Shown here: positions 13,230 to 20,034 of the stretch, one piece after another | Layout: each line of letters begins with the position of its first letter | Numbering within the stretch: the stretch's first letter is position 1 | DNA from: CAIVND01 sp035532075 | GTDB taxonomy: Bacteria; Actinomycetota; Acidimicrobiia; Acidimicrobiales; Bog-793 | Assembly: GCA_035532075.1 (NCBI GenBank) | Contig: DATKRV010000042.1 | Span: forward strand, 1-21,046 | DNA length: 21,046 bases | Direction: 5' to 3' | The notes under the pieces: generated by a model | Told to the model about the DNA's origin: nothing | The model's input: only the letters and a program-made list of their open reading frames with translations | The model's database searches: none | Translations under genes and position numbers: made by a program

Positions 13230-14435
13230 ATGGACAGGGCGAAACCGTCGGACAGGCCCGTCCTGAATGAACATTTAGCGGAATTTGGAACGACGATCTT
13301 CGCCGAAATGTCGGCACTCGCGCTGGCCACCAATTCGATCAACCTAGGACAGGGTTTTCCCGACACCGATGGACCAGAGGAGATCAAAGCTGCCGCGATA
13401 GCGGCAATTCAGGCAGGATATAACCAATATCCTCCGGGACGTGGTATTCCTGCATTGCTTGAGGCAATATCAATACACCAGACGCGCTTTTATGGCCTCG
13501 AGTTTGATCCGCTGACCGAGGTGCTCGTAACCGCTGGGGCGACCGAGGCGGTTACCGCAGCAACTCTTGCCCTTTGCAAACCTGGCGACGAGGTGCTCCT
13601 CTTCGAGCCCTATTACGACTCGTATGTGGCAGCCATCGCGATGTCCGGAGCGACGCGCAGAACTGTTCCCCTCCACCCTCCGAACTGGGATTTCGATCCC
13701 GCAGAGCTTCGCCGGGCCATCACCCCAAGAACGCGGCTTTTGATTCTCAATACGCCGCACAATCCGACAGGAAAGGTTTTCAGCCGGGATGAACTTCAAT
13801 GTATTGCAGATCTTGCCGACGAGTTTGACCTATTTGTACTTACCGACGAAGTTTACGAACATCTCGTCTACGAGGGACGGCACCTTCCACTCGCCGCATT
13901 TGAAGGCATGCGTAACCGCACAATTACAGTTTCATCGGCCGGAAAGTCCTTCTCATTCACCGGCTGGAAGATCGGTTGGGTGTGCGCAAGCGCGCCGCTC
14001 GTCAGTGCGGTTCAAATGGTGAAACAGTTCCTCACCTATGTCAACGGCGCGCCATTCCAATATGCAACGGTAACGGCTCTGAATATGCCAGATCGCTACT
14101 TCGAGGACCTTCGTGACTCTTTGTCACGCAAGCGCGACCTGCTTTCGAACGGACTCGCAGAGATCGGTTTTGTCGTGCTCCCTAGCGCCGGCACGTATTT
14201 TGTTAACACCCTTATAACTCCCATATCCGCAGAAGACTCGATGACCTTTTGCCGCTTACTTCCAGAGCGTTGCGGCGTCGTTGCAATACCGACCAACGTG
14301 TTCTTTGACTCGAAATCACTTGGCTCGGGCCTCGTTCGCTGGGCATTCTGCAAGAGGAACGAACTCCTGCTTGAGGCGCTGGAACGGCTAAACCACCTGA
14401 AGGGCTCGGACGTTGCTATCGCACAAGAAGTTTGA
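13230..14435 (+). CDS. PLP-dependent class I/II aminotransferase (DapC/kynurenine aminotransferase-like)
   Basis: The protein has 401 residues from the ATG at 13230, which has GGAG seven bases upstream; GTG codons at 13212 and 13218 are possible but less well placed. Fold-type I signatures are all present: INLGQGFPD (37-45), YNQYPPGRG (64-72), the HNPTG loop with N178, TDEVYEHLVY with D206 and Y209, and SSAGKSFSFTGWKIGW with the PLP lysine K239. LVRWAFCK near the end carries the carboxylate-binding arginine. The GFPD and FSFTGWKIGW patterns place it with actinobacterial N-succinyldiaminopimelate aminotransferase (DapC) and with kynurenine or methionine aminotransferases. Sequence alone does not decide between them. 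The 3' end overlaps the end of the opposite permease gene by 20 bases. Confidence 0.88.
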   Translation: MDRAKPSDRPVLNEHLAEFGTTIFAEMSALALATNSINLGQGFPDTDGPEEIKAAAIAAIQAGYNQYPPGRGIPALLEAISIHQTRFYGLEFDPLTEVLVTAGATEAVTAATLALCKPGDEVLLFEPYYDSYVAAIAMSGATRRTVPLHPPNWDFDPAELRRAITPRTRLLILNTPHNPTGKVFSRDELQCIADLADEFDLFVLTDEVYEHLVYEGRHLPLAAFEGMRNRTITVSSAGKSFSFTGWKIGWVCASAPLVSAVQMVKQFLTYVNGAPFQYATVTALNMPDRYFEDLRDSLSRKRDLLSNGLAEIGFVVLPSAGTYFVNTLITPISAEDSMTFCRLLPERCGVVAIPTNVFFDSKSLGSGLVRWAFCKRNELLLEALERLNHLKGSDVAIAQEV

Positions 14436-15210
14436 CCGACACCGATATGCCAGCGACGATAATGACGGCGCGCAGAACGGGGTTTGGCAGACGACGCCCC
14501 ACGTGTGCACCGAATTGACCACCGAGGATTGACGATATCGCGATAATCGCGACAAAAATCCAGTTGACGTGTGCAAAGGAGATGAACAATATTCCGGCAA
14601 TCGCATTCGCCATGAACGTGAGCACATTCTTCAATCCGTTGAGTCTCTGAAGAGTTTCGTCGAGCCCGATCGCGAGAATTGCCATCATCACGACACCTTG
14701 CGCGGCTCCGAAATACCCGCCATAGACACCGGTTGCAAAAATCCCCAACCTCAGCCAGACGCTGCCATGCTGGTGCCTCGGTCCACGCGCAGCTAGCTTC
14801 CGGGCAATCCGCGGCTGGACAATGACGAGGGCAACCGCGGCAAGCACGAGCCAAGGAACAATCGCGATAAATGCTGCCGGACGATAAAGCAGCAACAGCC
14901 CTCCGGTGAGGCCCCCGGCTGCGGAGTAGGGGAGCAGGGTTCGGACACGTTTTGCCTGACCAACGAGCTCGCGGCGGTAGCCGTGAACGCTGCTCGCATT
15001 GCCTCCCGTTATTCCAACGCTGTTCGTGATGTTGGCGATAAAGGGCGACAGGCCAAGAGCCACCAGGGTCGGAAAGGTGATCAGCGATCCCGACCCGACG
15101 ATTGAGTTGATCGTTCCCGCGCCAAATCCTGCCGCGAAGACAGCGAGAATGGCGAGAGCGCCGAGGTGATGATGCGTCTGTAGTTCAGAAAGAAGATATT
15201 CGAAGCGCAA
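14416..15210 (-). CDS. TauE/SafE family membrane transporter (sulfite exporter type)
   Basis: This 264-residue, strongly hydrophobic protein has about eight membrane helices in two homologous halves. Family landmarks are FGAGTINSIVGSGSLITFPTLVALGLSP in the first half and GVYGGYFGAAQGVVMMAIL plus LKNVLTFMANAIAGILF in the second. TauE/SafE proteins are thought to export sulfite, sulfonates or organic acids; specificity cannot be read here. The start is a TTG at 15210 with GGGAGAG about ten bases upstream. Its 3' end overlaps that of the convergent aminotransferase by 20 bases, so the two transcripts are antisense to each other there. Confidence 0.88.
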   Translation of the reverse strand: MRFEYLLSELQTHHHLGALAILAVFAAGFGAGTINSIVGSGSLITFPTLVALGLSPFIANITNSVGITGGNASSVHGYRRELVGQAKRVRTLLPYSAAGGLTGGLLLLYRPAAFIAIVPWLVLAAVALVIVQPRIARKLAARGPRHQHGSVWLRLGIFATGVYGGYFGAAQGVVMMAILAIGLDETLQRLNGLKNVLTFMANAIAGILFISFAHVNWIFVAIIAISSILGGQFGAHVGRRLPNPVLRAVIIVAGISVSVKLLVR

Positions 15211-15265
15211 GTAAGGTGTCTCTCCCTAAGGAGTAAGCAGGTCGCGGATTCCCTCCAACTCGACC

Positions 15266-15421
15266 CTAACTCGCCGCCACCGCGCCATGAGCCTGATCCG
15301 GAGAATGCACCCAGGCCCACGCCTCCGCCAGCTTGAGGACGGAATCACTCGTAGATCCCTGTGCGAGGTGTTGAAGAAGTCGCTCCGATATCGCTTCTAG
15401 CAGCTCAGTCTGTGTTGCCAT
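15266..15421 (-). CDS. 51-residue hypothetical protein
   Basis: An ATG frame of 51 residues has AAGGGGTGAG just before the start. It reads as two amphipathic helices (TELLEAISERLLQHLAQ and SDSVLKLAEAWAWVHSPDQ) with a short tail. The LAEAWAWVHSPDQAHG segment recalls small actinobacterial proteins ending in a LAEAYAW-x-x-x-P-x-Q-x-H pattern; that resemblance is from memory, and no function is known to me. It precedes the permease on the same strand by 55 bases and could share its transcript. The good ribosome-binding site makes a real gene likely. Confidence 0.6.
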   Translation of the reverse strand: MATQTELLEAISERLLQHLAQGSTSDSVLKLAEAWAWVHSPDQAHGAVAAS

Positions 15422-15587
15422 TGCTCACCCCTTGTGGATACTCGCCCCACCGTTGACGAGATTGAATGGCTTCACAATAGGAGAGAATATTTCGTAGCGC
15501 GTCATATGTGATCTGCGCCATCGACGTTTGATTCCGGTCACGGCAGAGCGAGACAATTGACCGGTTTCGGGGTTATCTCATCGCGCG

Positions 15588-15593
15588 TAGAAT
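15588..15593 (+). promoter_or_regulatory. Candidate -10 element before the 15602 gene
   Basis: TAGAAT lies eight bases before the ATG at 15602, so a transcript from it would have almost no leader. The GAGGAGG between them would then be too short-leadered to serve as a ribosome-binding site. No good -35 at 17 bases is visible. The alternative is an upstream promoter with GAGGAGG acting as ribosome-binding site. Confidence 0.3.
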
Positions 15594-15601
15594 GAGGAGG
15601 C

Positions 15602-15973
15602 ATGAAAGACGCCCACGCCCGTTTTCTTGAATATCTCCAGAGATGGTGGGCCGCTCAATTGGGCGCGACAGGTGACGCTCACACGTGGACGAATGGGCGG
15701 GATACCCACGCATTGGCCGCACAGTTTCGCAGAGATCCCCAATTTGAGGTAGCCCAAGCCGGGCTGCTTCATCGCCGCCTTTCACCATTTGAGGCACGCG
15801 ATGCCGTAGATCATCTCGACCCCCTGCCGAACGTGACCGACGCCGAACTTTTGACCGATGCCCTCGTCAGGGCCAGCTCTACAGCCCGCCGTGTTCGGAC
15901 CACTACGGCTGCAGGCGCTGTCATCACGATCTCGGCCCTCATGCTTCGCAGGGCGCTCCGTAAACGCTCATAG
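15602..15973 (+). CDS. Hypothetical protein with C-terminal membrane segment
   Basis: I do not recognise this 123-residue protein. The first 95 residues are soluble and helical (RFLEYLQRWWAAQLG; DPQFEVAQAGLLHRRLSPFEARDAVDHL). A short hydrophobic segment follows (TTAAGAVITISALML, about 100-114), then a basic end, RRALRKRS. This resembles a tail-anchored protein with its bulk in the cytoplasm. GAGGAGG lies directly before the ATG. It is 27 bases upstream of the phosphatidyltransferase gene, so it may be the first gene of that operon. Confidence 0.55.
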   Translation: MKDAHARFLEYLQRWWAAQLGATGDAHTWTNGRDTHALAAQFRRDPQFEVAQAGLLHRRLSPFEARDAVDHLDPLPNVTDAELLTDALVRASSTARRVRTTTAAGAVITISALMLRRALRKRS

Positions 15974-16000
15974 CCACGTCTACCGGCTGATTCAACTTTC

Positions 16001-16591
16001 ATGCCTGTCCCACGCGATGGCGAACGCCGGATATGGACGATTCCGAATGTACTCTCGATCGGGCGAGTGGCTCTGTTCGTTTGGTTCCTCGAGGAGCTCT
16101 TTTTTGCTGACGATCGTTTTTTGGCAGCGGTTGCACTTTCCATAGCCGGCGTGACCGATTACCTCGACGGCTTCATTGCACGGAGATTTGATCAAGCGAG
16201 CGAACTCGGCAAGTTCCTCGATCCCGCAGTCGATCGTCTCATGACCACGGGAACCCTCGTCTCTTTGATGGTTTTTGGGGCAATTCCCCTCTGGCTGGGA
16301 TCGCTGATACTTGCTCGGGAGGTTGTCGTGAGCGTGGCTGCCCTTTTTGTCGCGTCAAAAGGGATCCGGGATATTGAGGTTGTCTTTATTGGGAAACTTG
16401 GCACATTTGGCTTCATGTGTGCCCTCCCGATGATCCTCTTCGGGTCCGGTCGGGGCCAGCTAGAACACGCATTTGGAGCGGCAGGGTGGGTCATTCTGGC
16501 GCCTTCGTTGGTCTTGGCGATCGCGTCAGCCTGGATATATCTTCCTCGCATCCGAGCCGCCTTTGGTGGTCGAAACAGTCTGACCGGTTGA
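16001..16591 (+). CDS. pgsA2: CDP-alcohol phosphatidyltransferase, PgsA2-like
   Basis: This 196-residue membrane enzyme carries the full CDP-alcohol phosphotransferase motif DG-x2-AR-x8-G-x3-D-x3-D: TDYLDGFIARRF, then SELGKFLDPAVDR, with D53, D56, G57, R61, G70, D74 and D78. About six membrane helices are predicted. Members join CDP-diacylglycerol to glycerol 3-phosphate (phosphatidylglycerol phosphate synthase) or a related alcohol such as inositol phosphate. The position just before gcvH-garA-ftsR matches Rv1822 (pgsA2) of M. tuberculosis, hence the symbol, but the exact acceptor is unproven. No clear ribosome-binding site precedes the ATG, so translation may follow from the upstream small gene. 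Confidence 0.85.
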   Translation: MPVPRDGERRIWTIPNVLSIGRVALFVWFLEELFFADDRFLAAVALSIAGVTDYLDGFIARRFDQASELGKFLDPAVDRLMTTGTLVSLMVFGAIPLWLGSLILAREVVVSVAALFVASKGIRDIEVVFIGKLGTFGFMCALPMILFGSGRGQLEHAFGAAGWVILAPSLVLAIASAWIYLPRIRAAFGGRNSLTG

Positions 16592-16665
16592 ATTCCAATG
16601 ACTTTTTGTCACGGGCTGCACCACGGTAAATGTCTGGGTAATCTCTCGCGATGCCGACAATTGGC

Positions 16666-16677
16666 TACGATGCGCTC
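16666..16677 (+). promoter_or_regulatory. Leaderless-type promoter of gcvH
   Basis: TACGAT (16666-16671) lies exactly six bases before the ATG at 16678, so transcription would begin on the start codon. No Shine-Dalgarno precedes the ATG. This supports the shorter start over a GTG- or ATG-started frame beginning at 16651. No clear -35 is visible. Confidence 0.55.
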
Positions 16678-17058
16678 ATGAATATTCCGGACGAACTTCG
16701 CTATACCAGTGACCACGAGTGGGCGCGCGCTGAGGAGATCGGCATACGTATGGGGATCACGGATTTTGCGCAAGAGGCATTGGGAGACGTCGTTTTTGTC
16801 GACCTGCCAAAACCTGGAGAGGAATTCGAAAAAGGGGCCAAGATCGGTGAGGTCGAGTCCACCAAATCCGTATCCGAGGTCTACTCCCCGATAGCCGGAA
16901 AAGTGGTCGTCGTAAATAGTTCGCTTTCGGACTCACCCGAGATCATCAATTCAGACCCTTATGGCGAGGGGTGGTTCTGTGTTATCGCTCCACGAGATGA
17001 AAAGGCCTTCGAAGAGTTACTCAGCGCATCGAAGTATGAAGAATTAACAGACGAGTAA
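16678..17058 (+). CDS. gcvH: Glycine cleavage system H protein
   Basis: This is a 126-residue lipoyl-domain protein starting NIPDELRYTSDHEW, the standard opening of GcvH. The lipoylation site is in GEVESTKSVSEVYSP, with K63. SDSPEIINSDPYGEGWF and LLSASKYEEL complete the family pattern. GcvH carries the aminomethyl arm between the P, T and L proteins as glycine is split to CO2, ammonia and methylene-tetrahydrofolate. I start it at 16678 on length and because TACGAT sits six bases upstream, giving a leaderless mRNA. gcvT lies 3 kb downstream beyond the garA-merR cluster; gcvP and lpd are not in view. Confidence 0.95.
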   Translation: MNIPDELRYTSDHEWARAEEIGIRMGITDFAQEALGDVVFVDLPKPGEEFEKGAKIGEVESTKSVSEVYSPIAGKVVVVNSSLSDSPEIINSDPYGEGWFCVIAPRDEKAFEELLSASKYEELTDE

Positions 17059-17113
17059 CACCGAGTAATTTCCCCCTTCAAAGACCACCTGCGGGTAGAG
17101 TACCGTATACAGC

Positions 17114-17584
17114 GTGTTCTGTCCCAGCTGCGGCCATCGCAATCCAATCGGGGTAAATTTTTGCTCCTCGTGCGGCGCTTCGCTCTCTGGAGTGACGTCA
17201 AACACTGCGGCGTTCGTCCCCGATGATCCATCAATCGAACTTGCTTCGGACGAGATTCTCGAGGGCCTCGGAGAACTTGAGTTGGGCACGGGTGTCCTCA
17301 TTGAAAAAAGCGGCGCGGACGCGGGAACCAAGCACTTCCTCACCCAGCCGAGCATCACTGTCGGTCGTCACCCTGAAAGCGATATCTTTCTTGATGACAT
17401 TACTGTTTCGCGCAGACACGCAGAATTCATACGTGATGATGGTTCGTACAAAGTGAAAGATGTAGGTTCTTTAAATGGAACCTACGTGAATCGAGAGCGG
17501 ATCGAGGAGACACTTTTGCGCACAGGAGACGAAGTGCAGATCGGCAAATTTAAGCTCCTTTATGTCTCGGCCCACGTGCGATGA
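17114..17584 (+). CDS. garA: Zinc-ribbon FHA-domain protein, GarA/OdhI-like
   Basis: This 156-residue protein has an N-terminal zinc ribbon (CPSC 3-6, CSSC 17-20), an acidic linker and a C-terminal FHA domain at about 62-150. All FHA phosphothreonine-binding residues are present: GRHPESDI with R85, TVSRRHAEF with S99 and H102, and SLNGTYVN with N121. In M. tuberculosis, GarA at this locus inhibits 2-oxoglutarate dehydrogenase and glutamate dehydrogenase until PknB/PknG phosphorylate its N-terminal ETT motif. Here no ETT motif is visible and a zinc ribbon occupies that end, so control may differ. The GTG start lies seven bases after a TACCGT -10-like hexamer. The stop overlaps the MerR gene start by four bases. 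Confidence 0.85.
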   Translation: MFCPSCGHRNPIGVNFCSSCGASLSGVTSNTAAFVPDDPSIELASDEILEGLGELELGTGVLIEKSGADAGTKHFLTQPSITVGRHPESDIFLDDITVSRRHAEFIRDDGSYKVKDVGSLNGTYVNRERIEETLLRTGDEVQIGKFKLLYVSAHVR

Positions 17585-18720
17585 GCGAAATCCGCGGCGT
17601 TCCTGCAGGTGCCAATGGTTATCTATCAATACGTGAAGTTCTTGATGAGCTTGTCGCCGATTTCGATGACGTCACGATCTCGAAGATCCGCTTTCTTGAA
17701 AGCCGGGGTCTTATCCATCCCGAGCGCACTCCATCTGGATATCGGAAGTTCTACCCCGCTGATGTCAAGCGACTGAGATGGATTCTTCGACAGCAAAAGG
17801 ATAATTTCCTCCCGCTCAAGGTAATCAAGCGGCGACTTGACCTCGAAGACGGACGAACACCTGATCTACCCGATAGTCCCTCACTTTTTGATGATGAGAT
17901 GGATCTTGAGGATCGCGATCGCGAACTTGCATCAGTTGTATCGAATATCCGCCAGGTTGCGCGCTTCGGCGCGGAGGGACAAGTGCCCCCGAACGAAACA
18001 CAACCTCAACGGGCAATCGTCAACGATTCGATATCTTCTTTGCAAGAGACCTCTGATCTTCCTACGGCATCTCAAAAGTCTCATCTTGTCGCCGTGCCGG
18101 TTACAGCGGCACTCGCAAATGGATTCGAGGACTCAGCCAAAGACGATGAAAGTAGTTCCGGGACGCGTCATCCAAACCATCCTTCCCAGGCTGAGGCGAG
18201 CGAAAGCTCTGCGCAGTCGAACACGTCATCGGTCGCTCGGCAGAAATCGCAGAGTCCGAGCGCGAACAAAAAACCGACCGGTGCGCCATCGAATCCAGAT
18301 GCTCGAATTGACAGCGGAAAAAAATCGAGCAACCTCTCGGATGTCTGCTTTTCCATCGACGAACTCGCATCGGCCACATCGACGACGGTCGACGTCATCG
18401 CAGAACTTGAGGAATTCGGCTTCATCTCGAGCCAGGAAGTTGGGGGAGTACCGTGTTTCGACGGCGACGACGTAATAGTTGCAAAAACCATCGTCAGTTT
18501 CAGGTCGTACGGTTTGGAACCACGGCACCTCAAGTCAATTCGCCACGCCGCCGAGCGCGATGCAGCACTCTATGGCCAGGTAGTTACACCTCTCTTGCGG
18601 CAGCGCAATCCCGATGCGCGAGCTCGGGCGCAAACCCAACTGGGCGAATTGGCCGACCGGGGCGCGACACTCTATGAACAGATTCTTCGCGCCGAACTTC
18701 GCCGCTTGAGCGGCGGTTAG
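17581..18720 (+). CDS. ftsR: MerR-family regulator, FtsR-like, with long linker
   Basis: This is a 379-residue protein. Residues 14-90 form a MerR-type winged helix (YLSIREVLDELVADFDDVTI, KIRFLESRGLIHPERTPSGYRKFY, LKVIKRRLDLE). Residues about 250-379 form a second helical domain starting CFSIDELASATSTTVDVIAELEEFGFI, as in Rv1828 and FtsR of corynebacteria and mycobacteria, which activates ftsZ and cell-division genes. Between them lie about 120 low-complexity Ser/Pro/Asn/Asp-rich residues, so the protein is well over 100 residues longer than Rv1828 (about 250). The ATGA overlap with garA matches the mycobacterial order. Symbol by position and domain layout. Confidence 0.85.
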   Translation: MSEIRGVPAGANGYLSIREVLDELVADFDDVTISKIRFLESRGLIHPERTPSGYRKFYPADVKRLRWILRQQKDNFLPLKVIKRRLDLEDGRTPDLPDSPSLFDDEMDLEDRDRELASVVSNIRQVARFGAEGQVPPNETQPQRAIVNDSISSLQETSDLPTASQKSHLVAVPVTAALANGFEDSAKDDESSSGTRHPNHPSQAEASESSAQSNTSSVARQKSQSPSANKKPTGAPSNPDARIDSGKKSSNLSDVCFSIDELASATSTTVDVIAELEEFGFISSQEVGGVPCFDGDDVIVAKTIVSFRSYGLEPRHLKSIRHAAERDAALYGQVVTPLLRQRNPDARARAQTQLGELADRGATLYEQILRAELRRLSGG

Positions 18721-18823
18721 GAAATCTCTTATGTTCTCCCAGAGAGGCGGACGAGGCGCGCTTCCTGGTCTATTGGTGAAAGTGCGACGGCGCGAATGCA
18801 CCGAGAAACTTCCTTCCCATCGG

Positions 18824-18835
18824 TAGACTGCCGTC
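18824..18835 (+). promoter_or_regulatory. Leaderless-type promoter of the bifunctional nuclease gene
   Basis: TAGACT (18824-18829) lies six bases before the ATG at 18836, in a gap of 115 bases after the MerR gene. No Shine-Dalgarno precedes this ATG. The same spacing recurs at three other genes in the window. Confidence 0.5.
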
Positions 18836-19336
18836 ATGCGCGAGGTTCAGCTAGTAGGAGTAAGAATCGACCTCCAGACCAACACTCCGATCGTCTTGCT
18901 CGAGGAGGTTTATGGGGACCGAACGCTGCCCATCTTTATTGGCTCCGCTGAGGCCTCGGCGATCGCGTTTGCGATCGAGGGCGTCGAAGTACCTCGACCG
19001 ATGACTCACGATCTCTTGAACAACATACTGAACGAACTTGGCGCGGAACTTGTCCGAGCCGTGATTTCAGATGTCATTGACGGGACCTATTATGCGGAGC
19101 TCTACGTACGCGCGCATGGAAACGACCATGTGATCTCCGCACGTCCTTCAGACGCAATTGCGCTGGCGATTCGGAGCGGCTCACCGATGTACATTGCAGA
19201 CGCTTTGATGGACAATGCCCCAAGACTCATCGAAGGGCCAGAGGGAGAAGATCGAGAGGAAGAGGATGCACCCGAGGAGATCGTGGACGAATTCCTTGAA
19301 TTCCTCGACAATGTTCGTCCGGAAGACTTCGAATAG
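18836..19336 (+). CDS. Bifunctional nuclease (BFN/DUF151) domain protein
   Basis: This 166-residue protein has the BFN domain at about 3-130: VRIDLQTNTPIVLLEEVYGDRTLPIFIGSAEASAI, then PRPMTHDLLNNILNELGAEL, and HVISARPSDAIALAIRSGSPMYI. An acidic tail follows. It matches Rv1829 in family, length and location between the two MerR genes. Plant BFN proteins have been reported to cleave both DNA and RNA; the bacterial role is not settled. The ATG is six bases after TAGACT, so a leaderless mRNA is likely. Confidence 0.9.
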   Translation: MREVQLVGVRIDLQTNTPIVLLEEVYGDRTLPIFIGSAEASAIAFAIEGVEVPRPMTHDLLNNILNELGAELVRAVISDVIDGTYYAELYVRAHGNDHVISARPSDAIALAIRSGSPMYIADALMDNAPRLIEGPEGEDREEEDAPEEIVDEFLEFLDNVRPEDFE

Positions 19337-19375
19337 AGCACTCCGACGAGCTCCTCCACAGCGCAACAATTGTCA

Positions 19376-19413
19376 TTGACGGACATCGGTACAGCTCCTA
19401 GTGTTATGACACT
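19376..19413 (+). promoter_or_regulatory. Sigma70-type promoter with palindrome before the second MerR gene
   Basis: TTGACG (19376-19381) is followed after exactly 17 bases by TAGTGT (19399-19404), a good housekeeping promoter. A palindrome, AGTGT-TATG-ACACT (19400-19413), overlaps the -10 and could be bound by a regulator, perhaps the MerR protein itself. The MerR start codon is about 75 bases after the expected transcription start. Confidence 0.55.
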
Positions 19414-19487
19414 GACGTAACTACGCCTTTGTGGTCTTTTGGAGGCACGAGGCCTCTCAACTTCGCGTGAAAGAGGAATGATCACCA

Positions 19488-19967
19488 ATGACATCCAATG
19501 CTGGAAAGGGATTTCGCGGGACCAAGGTCTGCAAGATAGTCGGGATCAGCTATCGCCAGCTTGACTACTGGGCCCGGACCGGACTTCTGCGTCCATCACT
19601 CGAAGAGGCAAAGGGCAGCGGTTCCCAACGCCTCTATTCGTATGAGGATGTGTTGGAATTGAAGGTGATCAAACAGCTGCTAGACGCTGGGATCAACCTT
19701 CAACAATCACGACGTGCTATCGCGTGCCTGCGCGAAGCAGGTGAAGATATTTCGAGTTCAAATCTTGTGATTGCCGGGAAGGGCACGGTACTTGCGCGTT
19801 CTGGAGAAGAGATCGTCGATCTTCTCAAGGGAGGACAAGGGGTCTTTAACATTGTTCCCCTTGCCGGGGTTGTTGACGAGATTGACGCGGCAATCCTTGA
19901 ATTCGGCGAATCGAACCCATCCGCAATTTCGAGCGATTTGCCCGCAAGTATCTCACTTGCGAACTGA
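19488..19967 (+). CDS. MerR-family transcriptional regulator, Rv1830-like
   Basis: This 159-residue protein has a MerR winged helix at 9-80: FRGTKVCKIVGISYRQLDYWARTGLLRPS, SQRLYSYEDVLELKVIKQLLDAGINLQQ. A short C-terminal region contains LVIAGKGTVLARSGEEIVDLLKGGQGVFNIVPLAGVVDEIDAAI. It lacks an effector-binding cysteine cluster. Size and neighbours match Rv1830, an essential-type regulator of mycobacteria linked to growth and division control. GAGG lies 12 bases before the ATG, a long spacing. A strong promoter with a palindrome lies upstream, so it is expressed on its own. Confidence 0.88.
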   Translation: MTSNAGKGFRGTKVCKIVGISYRQLDYWARTGLLRPSLEEAKGSGSQRLYSYEDVLELKVIKQLLDAGINLQQSRRAIACLREAGEDISSSNLVIAGKGTVLARSGEEIVDLLKGGQGVFNIVPLAGVVDEIDAAILEFGESNPSAISSDLPASISLAN

Positions 19968-20022
19968 TTCTCCGAGTCGTGGCAACTGACGCTCGGTTCG
20001 CGCCACCCCGGTCGTTAAGCGA

Positions 20023-20034
20023 TATCTTCAAAAC
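20023..20034 (+). promoter_or_regulatory. Leaderless-type promoter of gcvT
   Basis: TATCTT (20023-20028) lies six bases before the ATG at 20035, and no Shine-Dalgarno precedes that codon. This is the fourth gene in the window with a TANNNT hexamer at this exact spacing. Confidence 0.45.

Noticed and set aside
17837..18475. 212-codon plus-strand frame inside the FtsR-like gene
   Set aside because: A shadow produced by the low-complexity linker; very basic His/Arg/Ser composition and no domain.
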